A DNA stretch of 64,000 nt. Source: Ruminococcus flavefaciens FD-1 (GTDB lineage: Bacteria > Bacillota > Clostridia > Oscillospirales > Ruminococcaceae). Position 1 is the stretch's first letter; every line of letters begins with the position of its first letter. Below are positions 1 through 10,207 of this stretch, piece after piece. Under the pieces are notes generated by a model. It did no database searches. It was not told the DNA's origin and saw only the letters and a list, made by a program, of their open reading frames with translations. A program made the position numbers and the translations under genes. Location: contig ACOK01000094.1 in the NCBI GenBank assembly GCA_000174895.1, positions 38,186-102,185 on the forward strand. The letters are read 5' to 3'.

Positions 1-3000
1 CCGCAGATGATGTGGACTACATAGAAACTCACGGTACAGGTACAAAACTCGGAGATGCAATAGAACTTGAAGCACTGACAGAAGCAACTGAAGGCAGAAA
101 AACGTCAGAAGCCCTGTACATTGGTTCTGTCAAACCGAATATCGGTCATCTTGAAGGAACTTCGGGTTTTGCCGGGATAATCAAGGGAATAATGATAATT
201 AAACACAAATGTATTCCTCCCGAAATAAACTTTGAACATCCGTCTGATCAGATAAACTGGAGTGATGTACCGATGAAAGTGAATACTGAGCCTGTTCCGC
301 TGAACAAAGAAAACGGAAATCCTGTTACTGTATGTGTGAGTTCTTTCGGTCTCAGCGGTACTAACGGGCACGTTGTACTCAGGGAATATATCGGAAGTAG
401 TCCGGATACAGAACAAAGCAACGGGGATATGTTTATAAAGGTCAGCGGGACAAGTGAACGAGGACTTAAAAATCAGCTGTCTCAGCTTAGCGGGTTCGGA
501 AACATTTTCAGTGAAGATCAGTTTGCTGATATGGCATACAGCCATAATACTATCCGTTCGGATTATAAGTACAGAACTTTTTTGAAAGCAGACGGATTTG
601 GCAGCCTTTCTGAGGCGGTTGACAGTGCAATTCTGAAAAAATACTCTCCCTGCAAGGAAAAGCGCAGGATAATTGCTATGTTTACGGGACAGGGATCGCA
701 GTTTGCTGGAATGTTCAGGGAAATATATGACAGTGAACCTGTTTTTCGTGAATATTTTGATAGATGCAGTAGTGTTTATTCAGAGGTAAAGGGCGGCGAT
801 CTTGGTAGTATTTGTTTTTCGGGTGACGAAAAAATCAATGAGACAGAGTTCTCACAGCCTGTGATATTTGCTGTTGAGATATCTCTCTATGAATATTTCA
901 GAAGTCTCGGTATTGAGTTCAGTGCAGCTGTCGGTCATAGTATAGGTGAATATGCTGCGGCGTATGCAGCCGGTATATTTACTCTTGAAGATGGTATGCG
1001 TATAGTGATCAGACGTGGAGAGCTTATGGGCAGAACGCTCAGGCAGGGAAGTATGCTTGCTGTCAGAGCCTCCGCTGATGAGGTACGTCCGTATGCAGAG
1101 GAGGCAGGGGTATATATAGCTGCTTCAAACAGTCCTGTACAGACGGTACTGTCAGGAGAAATTTCAAGGATAGATGCTCTTGCCGATAAGCTCACAGCAG
1201 CAAGGATCAAATGCACAAAACTGAATGTGAGCAACGGCTTTCATTCAGCACTTATGGACGAGATTTTAGAACCTTTCCGCAATGCTTTTGATGGCGTTTC
1301 CTTTGGACGCCCGAAAATGAGAGTGATATCCAATGTCAGCGGAAAATCGTCAGGACGGGAAATGATGAATGCCGATTACTGGGTAAGGCATATACGCTCC
1401 GAGGTGAAGTTCTGTGATGGCATAAGGAGCATAAGTTCTCCCGAGGATAATATATTCCTTGAAATAGGTGCAAAGCCTGTTCTTGCTTCGCTTGCACAGA
1501 AGTGTATTGAAGTTCCCATAGATACTGTTTTTATGAGATTCGGCAGCGGTAATGACTGTGATGAACTGAGAGAAGCTGTTTTTCGTCTGTATTCTCTTGG
1601 TGTCGATATAAAATGGAAAGAGCTTTACAAAAACAGAAGACACCGAAAACTCAGACTTCCTGCGGCTGTCGGCGATCTCAGAAGTCTCAGCGTGATATAT
1701 GACTGTATTGAAGATCGTTCTGATAAACCTTGCGGAAAGGATGCATTTGATTCTGAGACAGTCCGCATAAAAGTTAAGGATATAATAAAAGAAAAGCTGG
1801 ATATAGACATTTCAGATACAAATGATGAGGATAATCTTCTTGCATACGGTATGAGTTCAGTGCTTATATTACAGGCTTCTGTTTATATCCGTGATATTTT
1901 CGGTGTAAGGCTGGGACTTGATGAACTGCTTGGCTCCTGTTCATTAAATGGCTGGACAGAACTTATACTTAACGGTCTGGGCGAAGAAACTGATGTTGAA
2001 GAAAAAAATATCGTTTCCGAAGAGCATATTGGTGTAAGATTCCCTCTTAACAAGATACAGGAAGCTTATTTTGTTGGAAGAAGAAGTGAAATGCAGTGGG
2101 GCGGGACAGGCTGCAGTGCAGGTTTTGAGTTCGACATGGACGAGCTTGATACTGAACGTTTCAGATCGGCACTGGAAAAGACGGTACAGCGTCATGAGAT
2201 GCTCAGATGTATTATCACTGATGAGGGAGATCAGTATATAGCAGGTGATATAGAACTTCCGTATAGTGTGTATCGGATAGCGGATATAAATGACCTTTCC
2301 GAACATCTTGAAAAAATACACAATGAGATAATGTATCGTGTATTCCCTTTAGAATATCCGCTGTGGGAAATCAGACTTACTGAGCTTAAAAACGGCAGAT
2401 GGAGGATTCATTTCGGTATTGATTTTATGATAGCAGATGCACTGAGTCTGAATATTTTCTGGCGTGATCTGGAAAGCTTCTACAAGGGCGAGGAACTTAT
2501 TCCACTTGACATCACCTATTACGACTACTGGAAGTATACCTCTGTGCATACTGATGATCAGCAGCTCAAAGAAGATAAAGAATACTGGTACTCAAAAGCT
2601 GAGAATATACCTGCTCCGCCGCAGCTTCCTTACAGCGATACTGATGAAAAATCCCTTTGCGGCAGGTTTGTCAGGAGAAGTGCGGTACTGACTGAAAATG
2701 AGTATAAAAAACTCGTATCGGAATCGGGAAAGTACGGACTTACAGCTGCTTCAGTGCTGCTTGAATTGTTCAGCGAGGTTCTTGCTTCACGCAGCTCCGA
2801 TAACAGTTTTGCCGTTATGCTCACTACATTCCGCAGAGAACCTGTACATAAAGATGTAAATAATCTCATAGGTGATTTTACAAATCTTATGTTAACAGAG
2901 ATCACTATTGACAATTCGGGTACAGTTGAAAATGCAAGGCGAATACAGTCAACTATACAGTCAAACTATTCTCATAGTACATATTCTGCTATTGATCTGG

Positions 3001-6000
3001 TAAAATATATAAATTCGTTACACGGAACAAAGACTTTCTATCCGGTGGTATTTACAAGTGCCATAGGAGTAGGCAGCAGCTATTCAGGAAATATCTTCAC
3101 CGAAAATCTTTCTTCTGCTGCTTCTTCAACTCCGCAGGTGTTCATAGATCATCAGATATATGAAAATCCCGACGGAGGAATCACTTTGTCATGGGATACG
3201 GCAGATCATGTATTTATGCCTGATGTTATCAACGATATGTTTGAAGTATACATAGCTCTTGTGAAGCAGTTATGTGCAAACGGCATCAACTTCCTTGATC
3301 TCAGTGATATGAGAAGCCGAAAGGATAAAGAGCTTCAGATAAAAGCAAATTCTACTTATAAGGAAATACCCGAAGCTGATATATTATGCAGGTTTGATGA
3401 GGTGTGTGCCAAGTACGGTGATAAAGCTGCTGTTGTGTGCGGCGATGAGACTGTGACTTACAGCGAATTGCTGAAGATGGTCAGAAAGACTGCGGATAAA
3501 TTAAGGACAGCAGGTATCGGAAAAGGCAGCCTTGTGGCTGTGGATATGGCAAAGTCCTGCCGACAGATCGCAGTTATTGCAGGTATAGTCTATGCAGGTG
3601 CAGCATATATTCCGATGTCTTATGGACAGCCGGATCAGAGGACGGACTCTATAATGAAGCGTTCGGAATGCAGGGTTATTTTAAGAGATAGTATTTCAAC
3701 TGGACTAAAGGATCAGGTACAGCTGACTTTTGATGATATTTCTGTACATACAGGTCTCTCAGAAAGAACAGCTGTTTCGTCTGAGGATACTGCATATATC
3801 ATTTATACATCGGGTTCAACAGGTGAGCCGAAGGGCGTTAAGATAAGCCACGGTGCGGCAATGAACACCATAGCTGATGTTATAGGACGTTACGGTATAA
3901 ACAGCAAAGATGTTATATTTGGTGTATCTTCTGTGAGCTTTGATCTTTCTGTATTTGATATCTTCGGCGCTTTGAATACAGGGGCTACGCTTGTTCTCCC
4001 TCAGGAAGAGAAAAGAGTTGATCCTGTTTTCTGGCATGAGTATACAGTGAAATACGGTGTGACCTTCTGGAATTCAGTTCCGTCAATAATGTCGCTTTAC
4101 TGTGATTATATGCAGCAGAAGGGTATTACCGACAATTGCATAAGGCAGATAATTCTGTCGGGGGACTGGATACCTGTTCAGCTGACTGAAAGGATAGCAG
4201 ATATCTTTGTAAAAGCTCATCTTACTTCTATGGGAGGAGCAACAGAAGCATCAATATGGTCGAATTATTATGAATGCAGCGGAAAAGAAGCAGAACTGCG
4301 TTCAGTGCCATATGGTTATCCGCTTTCAAATCAGAGATTTTATATTCTTGACAGTTATGGCAGACCATGCCCGAGATGGACTGAGGGTAAGCTGTATATT
4401 GGCGGCAAGGGCGTTGCTGACGGATATCATAATGCTCCCGAGTTAACGGATAAAGCATTCTTTTATTCGAAATTTGCAGGGGAGAGGATCTATGATACGG
4501 GAGACCACGGACGCTATATTTCTGATGGTATGATAGAGTTTCTGGGAAGAAAGGATCAGCAGGTAAAGATAAACGGTTACAGGATAGAGCTTGGAGAGAT
4601 AACAACTGCATTGCGGAATATCGGTATAGCCGGTGAAAGTCTTGTTATGCCTGTTGATGAAAAGGACGGCGGAAGATATCTTGCGGCTTTCATACGGAAA
4701 GACAACCATAACCAATTGGCTGATGCAGCAGGGGTTAAAAACAAACTTGGAAATATTCTTCCGAGGTATTTGATTCCCGAGACGGTTATATTTGTAGACA
4801 GCTTTCCGTTAACTGTAAATGGTAAAAAAGACAGAAAAAAACTTGCATCAATGGCAGTAAAAAATGATGACAACTGTGTGGATACATTTACAGGCAATGA
4901 GAATGGCGATCTTGTTGGCACGATATGTGCCGTACTCGGCAGAAAGGATATTAGCGCTGCTGATCGTTTTGATTCCATCGGTGTTTCTTCTATGGATATA
5001 ATAAAGCTTGGAAATACCCTTGAACGCAGCTTCGGTGTCCGTCCGCCGATATACGATATGATGAACGGTTTTACAATAGGACAACTTGCAGAATATTATG
5101 ACAATCATTCAGCAGTTGGCGAAAAGATCATCGGTAAAAGCAGCAATTATGTGCAGAGGAGCGGCAGTTTTGCGGAGGATCTGATAATCAGGTACTATGC
5201 AAAGGGTATCGAGCTTTATACCGATGATGGCAAACTGAGATTCCGTTCAAGGAAAACGCTGTCCGATGAGGATAAGAAACTTCTGAAAGAAAACAAAGCT
5301 GATATCATGCTTTGCCTTGAAAATGGTTTCAGTGCAGCATCTGAGAGCTTTCCGCTTGCAGATGTTCAGAAAGCCTATCTTGCAGGTAGAGATGCTGAAA
5401 CAGAACTGGGTGGAGTATCAGCACATTATTATACCGAGCTTGAATATGAGGGCGATCTTGATGCAGAGCGCTTTATAAATGCATTGAATGAGGTGGTTGA
5501 AAAGCAGGATATGCTGAGAACTGTGATTCTTCCTGCGGGAAAACAGATAGTCCTCGGCAAAAGTGAAAGAGTCGGAGTAACAGTCAATGATCCTGCATCA
5601 GCTGAGCAAATGCAGGTGATAAGAGATAAATGGGCGACTCATACATTTGATACGGGTTCATTTCCAATGTTCCATATCGAATTGAGCAGGTTCGGTGCGA
5701 AAAAAACTGTTATACATTTCAGCTTTGACTGTATGATATTCGACGGTTGGAGCACTGATCTCATGTTCCGGCAGATATTTGATATCTATAACGGAAAGGA
5801 AATGCCACCGCTGGAATATTCATTCAGACAGTACGTTGAAAGTGTTGAAAAAGCAGATGATGATCAGTATATAGAAGAGATGATCGCAAATATTTATACT
5901 GCACCTGAGCTGCCTTATTCATGCAGTTTGTCGGATATCAAAACTCCGACATTCAGCCGCCTGAGCAGGACATTTGATCATGAACAGTCTGAGAGTATAA

Positions 6001-6560
6001 GAAAATCTGCTGAAAAATATGGTGTGACACTTACTGTGTATATGTGTACTAAGTATATGGAAAGACTTTCAGAATGGAGCGGACAGAAATGCTTTACTCT
6101 CGATCTGACTATGTATGACCGTCCGTCTGCACATAAAGATGCAGTACGTCTGATAGGTGATTTTACTAATATAACATTTATTAGCTATCATGGTGACAGA
6201 TATAATTCTTTTGCTGATACGGTAAAGGATATTCAGAAGCAGATGTGGTGTGCGGTTGAGCATAGAAGTGTCAGCGGAGTAAAGATCATTAGCAGACTTT
6301 CAGGACAAAACCGTGGAAAAAGTGCATTTCCTGTGGTGTTTACAAGTCTTGCGGGCGATAACAGCAGAAGCGATGATTCACCCGTATTGAAAGAGATTTA
6401 TTCTATCAGCCAGACACCGCAGGTGGCACTGGATTTCCAGCTTTATGAAAGAAACGGAGTAATATCTGTTGTATGGGATCATGTTGATGAAGCATTTGAT
6501 ACAGTGGAGCTTAGCGCTTCCTTTGAAAAATTCATCTCTTCTGTACTGAACGGAGAGTGA
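1..6560 (+). CDS. Hybrid PKS-NRPS megasynthase, 5' end outside window: [KS]-AT-ACP-Cy-A(Cys)-PCP-docking-Cy
   Basis: Assembly-line enzyme that extends a polyketide, adds Cys and heterocyclises it. Numbering residues from the codon at 12: KS C-terminal part 1-125, with ETHGTGT and the later NIGH His; AT about 217-520 (GQGSQ, GHSIGE, NGFHS); ACP with Ser in GMSS near 614; first cyclisation domain about 675-1105 with D-x4-D-x2-S (DFMIADALS) instead of HHxxxDG; A domain about 1130-1600 (YTSGSTGEPKG), whose aligned specificity code reads about D-L-F-N-I-S-M-I-W-K, close to the known Cys code DLYNLSLIWK; PCP (GVSSMD) near 1656; a TubC-like docking segment about 1718-1770; second Cy about 1777-2180 (DCMIFDGWS). 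The protein ends on Cy with no following PCP. The reading frame is open to the left edge, so the start and most of the KS lie outside. The next gene overlaps or abuts the stop. Confidence 0.93.
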   Translation, partial: ADDVDYIETHGTGTKLGDAIELEALTEATEGRKTSEALYIGSVKPNIGHLEGTSGFAGIIKGIMIIKHKCIPPEINFEHPSDQINWSDVPMKVNTEPVPLNKENGNPVTVCVSSFGLSGTNGHVVLREYIGSSPDTEQSNGDMFIKVSGTSERGLKNQLSQLSGFGNIFSEDQFADMAYSHNTIRSDYKYRTFLKADGFGSLSEAVDSAILKKYSPCKEKRRIIAMFTGQGSQFAGMFREIYDSEPVFREYFDRCSSVYSEVKGGDLGSICFSGDEKINETEFSQPVIFAVEISLYEYFRSLGIEFSAAVGHSIGEYAAAYAAGIFTLEDGMRIVIRRGELMGRTLRQGSMLAVRASADEVRPYAEEAGVYIAASNSPVQTVLSGEISRIDALADKLTAARIKCTKLNVSNGFHSALMDEILEPFRNAFDGVSFGRPKMRVISNVSGKSSGREMMNADYWVRHIRSEVKFCDGIRSISSPEDNIFLEIGAKPVLASLAQKCIEVPIDTVFMRFGSGNDCDELREAVFRLYSLGVDIKWKELYKNRRHRKLRLPAAVGDLRSLSVIYDCIEDRSDKPCGKDAFDSETVRIKVKDIIKEKLDIDISDTNDEDNLLAYGMSSVLILQASVYIRDIFGVRLGLDELLGSCSLNGWTELILNGLGEETDVEEKNIVSEEHIGVRFPLNKIQEAYFVGRRSEMQWGGTGCSAGFEFDMDELDTERFRSALEKTVQRHEMLRCIITDEGDQYIAGDIELPYSVYRIADINDLSEHLEKIHNEIMYRVFPLEYPLWEIRLTELKNGRWRIHFGIDFMIADALSLNIFWRDLESFYKGEELIPLDITYYDYWKYTSVHTDDQQLKEDKEYWYSKAENIPAPPQLPYSDTDEKSLCGRFVRRSAVLTENEYKKLVSESGKYGLTAASVLLELFSEVLASRSSDNSFAVMLTTFRREPVHKDVNNLIGDFTNLMLTEITIDNSGTVENARRIQSTIQSNYSHSTYSAIDLVKYINSLHGTKTFYPVVFTSAIGVGSSYSGNIFTENLSSAASSTPQVFIDHQIYENPDGGITLSWDTADHVFMPDVINDMFEVYIALVKQLCANGINFLDLSDMRSRKDKELQIKANSTYKEIPEADILCRFDEVCAKYGDKAAVVCGDETVTYSELLKMVRKTADKLRTAGIGKGSLVAVDMAKSCRQIAVIAGIVYAGAAYIPMSYGQPDQRTDSIMKRSECRVILRDSISTGLKDQVQLTFDDISVHTGLSERTAVSSEDTAYIIYTSGSTGEPKGVKISHGAAMNTIADVIGRYGINSKDVIFGVSSVSFDLSVFDIFGALNTGATLVLPQEEKRVDPVFWHEYTVKYGVTFWNSVPSIMSLYCDYMQQKGITDNCIRQIILSGDWIPVQLTERIADIFVKAHLTSMGGATEASIWSNYYECSGKEAELRSVPYGYPLSNQRFYILDSYGRPCPRWTEGKLYIGGKGVADGYHNAPELTDKAFFYSKFAGERIYDTGDHGRYISDGMIEFLGRKDQQVKINGYRIELGEITTALRNIGIAGESLVMPVDEKDGGRYLAAFIRKDNHNQLADAAGVKNKLGNILPRYLIPETVIFVDSFPLTVNGKKDRKKLASMAVKNDDNCVDTFTGNENGDLVGTICAVLGRKDISAADRFDSIGVSSMDIIKLGNTLERSFGVRPPIYDMMNGFTIGQLAEYYDNHSAVGEKIIGKSSNYVQRSGSFAEDLIIRYYAKGIELYTDDGKLRFRSRKTLSDEDKKLLKENKADIMLCLENGFSAASESFPLADVQKAYLAGRDAETELGGVSAHYYTELEYEGDLDAERFINALNEVVEKQDMLRTVILPAGKQIVLGKSERVGVTVNDPASAEQMQVIRDKWATHTFDTGSFPMFHIELSRFGAKKTVIHFSFDCMIFDGWSTDLMFRQIFDIYNGKEMPPLEYSFRQYVESVEKADDDQYIEEMIANIYTAPELPYSCSLSDIKTPTFSRLSRTFDHEQSESIRKSAEKYGVTLTVYMCTKYMERLSEWSGQKCFTLDLTMYDRPSAHKDAVRLIGDFTNITFISYHGDRYNSFADTVKDIQKQMWCAVEHRSVSGVKIISRLSGQNRGKSAFPVVFTSLAGDNSRSDDSPVLKEIYSISQTPQVALDFQLYERNGVISVVWDHVDEAFDTVELSASFEKFISSVLNGE

Positions 6561-6565
6561 GGCAT

Positions 6566-7282
6566 ATGATGGATATTATCCCGGAATACATTGATATTCC
6601 GGAAACAAAACCTGTTGTGCTTTGCTTCTGTCATGCAGGAAGCTACGGAAATACTTTCCGTGAATGGAATGAGAGTGCAGCTGATTGTGCTTTCATTCCT
6701 GTGAAACTTCCAAGGGAGAAGGAAAATTTCAATGATATAGCAGCTGCGGTTGCAGAAGCAGCTGCTCCATTGCTTCAAAAAAGAAGATATTGTATGTTTG
6801 GTCATAGTATGGGAGCACTTTTTGCTTTTGAGACTGAGTATATTCTTGAACATGATTATAAGCTTTGTGCAGATCATCTTTTTGTATGCGGCAGACACTC
6901 TCCCGATAATGAAAAAGAAGAATTCTACAACACATCTATGGGTGATGAACGGCTGATAATGGAGATAAAGCGTCTTGGCGGAACATATGATGAACTTCTT
7001 TCAGACAGCAGATACACAAGTGTTATTCTTCCGTTTATAAAAAACGATTACAGGATACACGAAACATATAAATACTGTGGACATAAAGTCATTTGTCCGC
7101 TGGAGGCTGATGTGGGAACAGATGATATTTCTGTTTCCATATCCGATACGGACGGTTGGCGCAATATGACAAGGGGCTGCTTTACAAGGAGAATATTCAG
7201 CGGAGGACATTTCTTTTTATATGACGATATGTCATATTTCAGCAGATTGTATAAACTATGCAGTGAAATATTTGCAGATTAG
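6566..7282 (+). CDS. Type II thioesterase (editing), first of three
   Basis: Alpha/beta hydrolase of the NRPS/PKS external thioesterase family, which removes stalled or wrongly primed acyl groups from carrier proteins. About 238 aa, the usual size. N-terminal LCFCHAGSYG matches the family oxyanion region, the nucleophile elbow is FGHSMGA, and the catalytic His is in SGGHFF near the C-terminus. A GTG at 6557 would overlap the stop of the megasynthase, but a GGAG at 6552-6555 fits ATG 6566 better (10 nt); ATG 6569 is also possible. It is translationally close to both neighbours and so probably serves the same assembly line. Confidence 0.9.
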   Translation: MMDIIPEYIDIPETKPVVLCFCHAGSYGNTFREWNESAADCAFIPVKLPREKENFNDIAAAVAEAAAPLLQKRRYCMFGHSMGALFAFETEYILEHDYKLCADHLFVCGRHSPDNEKEEFYNTSMGDERLIMEIKRLGGTYDELLSDSRYTSVILPFIKNDYRIHETYKYCGHKVICPLEADVGTDDISVSISDTDGWRNMTRGCFTRRIFSGGHFFLYDDMSYFSRLYKLCSEIFAD

Positions 7283-7290
7283 GAGCATTT

Positions 7291-9447
7291 ATGGATAATA
7301 CGGAAATAGCAGTTATAGGAATGAGCTGCCGGTTCAATACGGCAGGATCGGTATATAGTTTGCACCGTGCTTTGTTAGGAGGAAAAGGCTGCAAGTGTGG
7401 TGATAATGGTGAAAGAGCTGCTCTTACAGGTTATTGCGGAGAAGCAGGTCTTGACAGGAGAATAGCTTATATAAAAGATATCGAAAGATTTGACAATGAG
7501 TATTTCGGCATATCTGACAGAGAAGCAGTTTATTTGTCGCCTGAAATAAGGATATCTCTGGAACTGGCAGCAGAAGCACTTTTTGATGCAGGGTATACTG
7601 CTGATATGCTCAAAGGCAAATGCTGCGGAGTGATTGCCTCCATAAGCGGTGAGGGATATAATGAGCTTTGTATAAAAAAGGATATGCTTTCGATCAATGG
7701 AAGCAGCCGTTCTATGGCAGCAGGTATAATTGCAAAGCATATTGGTGCTGACGGACCTGTACTTATGACAGACAGCGATGCCTGTTCATCATCAGTCGGG
7801 ATAATAACAGCTGCTGATATGCTCAGGAGCGGCACTGCTGATATGATGCTGGTTGGCGGTACAGAACTTGCCATATTCAGCAATGATGATGGTTCTGAGG
7901 CGTTTATGTCATCTATATCTCCCGAGAACAGTTGTATTCCATACAGTAAGAAAGCTATGGGAACCGTGACGGGAGAGGGCGGCGGATTCGTTGTTCTGAA
8001 AAGACTTGATGATGCTGTAAGAGACGGTGATGTGATATGCGGACGTATAATCGGTTATGCGGCAGGAAATGCTTTGACAGACAGTCAGATTTTTGCTCCC
8101 GATAAAGAAACTATGCTGACGGTAATGAGAAAAGCATGGGAAAAATGCAGTAATTCTCCTGATGAATTTGAGGGCGGAGCAATTGGCATCCCCTCGTCTG
8201 ATAATACAGAAGCAGAAGCATTTGAGGAGTTTTCTGATAATAATGTAATTTGTGGTTCGGTGCGTCATTCAGTTGGTCATACGGGACATCTGTGCGGACT
8301 TGCATCGCTTATAAAAGTGATGCTTTCATTCAGAAATCATGTTACATATCCGCTGGGGGCGTATGCTGCAAAAGGTATGCTGAAAACAGAGAAGCTGATA
8401 TTTCCGTTTGCTCCAGTATTCCATAGTGCAGAAAAACAACGGTATATCGGAATAAACAGCTTTGGCGCCAACGGAGCGTGTGTACACATCGCAGCAGCTA
8501 ATTACATTGTTGCAGAAAGAACTGTTTCTCAGTCCGCAGATGAACAGCTTGTTGTGATCTCAGCTGATACCGAAGAACAGCTGACAAGGCTGACGGATAT
8601 GCTTGAGGAGCATCTTGTTCGCTGTGAATGGGACATAAATGATGTTATCTATACCCTTAATACAAAGCGCAGACTTGGCAGAGTAAGGTATGCATTTTTT
8701 TGCAGAGACCGCAGAGAGCTTCTTGATAAACTTTCTTCATGCAGAAAAGTTATAATGGCAGGTATGAATGAGGTGATCCTTCTCACCAGAAAAGATAATG
8801 AGAATTCAGATAAGGTGGCAGAAAAATTCCTTGAAAGCGGACTTTTTGTCAGATATGTCGGAGAGTATTCAGACGGAGCTTTAAAGCTGAAACGTATATC
8901 AGACGGCTCATTTGTGGAGTATAGAGATGTTAACTCACCGCTTATAGTCAGCACATTTGATGATCCTTTAGCCGATATTCTGCTCAGTGAGGAAAGCTTC
9001 ACTGATTGTATAGAAATGTGTGCTTGTAATTCTGCTTATATTGAATGGGACAAATATTATAAAGACAAAGAAGCAAAGAATTATCCTATGCCGTCCGTTG
9101 CCTTTGCAAATAAAAAATTCTGGTATGAAGTTGATTCAGTTCACGAAAAGATTGTCAGCCAAGCAACAGTTGATAAAGCTGTTACAAAACAAATCGAGAG
9201 AAAGCCGACAACGGAAGATGAGATTGCGCTTATGGACGGCTTATGCGGTATCATTCAGAAGCATCTTGAACTAACAGATAAGATAGGGTATGACGATAAT
9301 TTCTTTGAACTTGGCGGTAATTCATTGACAGGCGGTATGGCACTGGCAGAGTTTCGTGATAAATACGGTATAGATATATCGTTTACTGATATGTATGAAA
9401 ATCCGACTGTTCGCAGTATAATCGTTTTTTATATGAAAAGGAAGTGA
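7291..9447 (+). CDS. KS-ACP polyketide synthase module with degenerate KS and no functional AT
   Basis: 718 aa. Residues 1-410 are a ketosynthase (AVIGMSCRF at the N-terminus). The active-site Cys is kept (DACSSS), but the HGTGT motif with the first catalytic His is missing; the aligned stretch reads IGIPSSDNTEAEAF. The last motif keeps only GH (VRHSVGHTGH for KxNxGH). About 410-610 sits where an AT would be but lacks GQGSQ and GHSxG; it ends in a post-AT-like linker (FANKKFWYE). A carrier domain with GGNSL closes the protein (about 640-715). Loss of HGTGT suggests a KS that transfers or holds chains without decarboxylative extension (inference). AGGAG lies just upstream of the ATG. Confidence 0.85.
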   Translation: MDNTEIAVIGMSCRFNTAGSVYSLHRALLGGKGCKCGDNGERAALTGYCGEAGLDRRIAYIKDIERFDNEYFGISDREAVYLSPEIRISLELAAEALFDAGYTADMLKGKCCGVIASISGEGYNELCIKKDMLSINGSSRSMAAGIIAKHIGADGPVLMTDSDACSSSVGIITAADMLRSGTADMMLVGGTELAIFSNDDGSEAFMSSISPENSCIPYSKKAMGTVTGEGGGFVVLKRLDDAVRDGDVICGRIIGYAAGNALTDSQIFAPDKETMLTVMRKAWEKCSNSPDEFEGGAIGIPSSDNTEAEAFEEFSDNNVICGSVRHSVGHTGHLCGLASLIKVMLSFRNHVTYPLGAYAAKGMLKTEKLIFPFAPVFHSAEKQRYIGINSFGANGACVHIAAANYIVAERTVSQSADEQLVVISADTEEQLTRLTDMLEEHLVRCEWDINDVIYTLNTKRRLGRVRYAFFCRDRRELLDKLSSCRKVIMAGMNEVILLTRKDNENSDKVAEKFLESGLFVRYVGEYSDGALKLKRISDGSFVEYRDVNSPLIVSTFDDPLADILLSEESFTDCIEMCACNSAYIEWDKYYKDKEAKNYPMPSVAFANKKFWYEVDSVHEKIVSQATVDKAVTKQIERKPTTEDEIALMDGLCGIIQKHLELTDKIGYDDNFFELGGNSLTGGMALAEFRDKYGIDISFTDMYENPTVRSIIVFYMKRK

Positions 9448-9453
9448 CAGACT

Positions 9454-10197
9454 GTGGAGCGTTATGCAATAATCACAGGCTCGACTCAGGGGATCGGCAA
9501 AGCGGCAGCTATCGGACTTTCAGCACAAGGTTACAATATTGCGCTCAACTGCCGTGATCCCAAAAAACTTGAGCATGGAGAAGCAGCGGCTGAGATATGC
9601 CGTGCAAACGGCGTAAAGGCGAAATGTTACCTTGCAGATGTGTGTATTGCGGAACAATGTTCGGAGCTGCTGAGCAATTCTTCCGCTGATCTTGGAAAGC
9701 TTGAAGTAATAGTCAATAATGCAGGTATTATCCAGCAGAGAAAACCATTCACTCAGCTCAATGATGAGGAGTTCATGCGTATTATGAAAGGAAATACACT
9801 GTCGGTATTCAATATGATGAAATCAGGTGTTGAGATAATGAAAGCTGAAAGATACGGCAGGATAATCAACATAGCGTCGGCGGCAGGTATGTACAGCAAT
9901 TCCGGAAGTATGGCATATTCTGCTTCTAAATCAGCAGTCATATCAATGACGGTCACTGCGGCAAAGGAACTTGGCTCATACGGCATAACAGTTAATGCAG
10001 TAGCTCCCGGTTTTGTGGAGTCGGAAGCACTTATGAATGCCTCAGAAGCACAGAAAAGGGGACTTCTGAGCACCTTGTCCGTAAAGCGATTTGCAAAGCC
10101 TGAGGAGATAGCCAATCTGATATGCTATCTCGCTTCAGATAAAAGCGGATATATAACCGGTACAGTATCGGAAATAAGCGGACTTATTACTGTTTAA
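9454..10197 (+). CDS. SDR-family 3-oxoacyl-ACP reductase-like enzyme, possible trans-acting ketoreductase
   Basis: Short-chain dehydrogenase/reductase of 247 aa, close to FabG in layout: NAD(P)-binding ITGSTQGIGKA at the N-terminus, NNAG at about 90, catalytic Ser in NIASAAG and Tyr-Lys in YSASK. It ends in the usual VSEISG-type tail. GTG start with AGGAAG about 10 nt upstream. Neither AT-containing PKS module here carries a cis KR, so this enzyme could reduce a beta-keto intermediate in trans (inference). A role in fatty-acid-like precursor supply is the alternative. Confidence 0.88.
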   Translation: MERYAIITGSTQGIGKAAAIGLSAQGYNIALNCRDPKKLEHGEAAAEICRANGVKAKCYLADVCIAEQCSELLSNSSADLGKLEVIVNNAGIIQQRKPFTQLNDEEFMRIMKGNTLSVFNMMKSGVEIMKAERYGRIINIASAAGMYSNSGSMAYSASKSAVISMTVTAAKELGSYGITVNAVAPGFVESEALMNASEAQKRGLLSTLSVKRFAKPEEIANLICYLASDKSGYITGTVSEISGLITV

Positions 10198-10207
10198 GGA
10201 GAATGAT

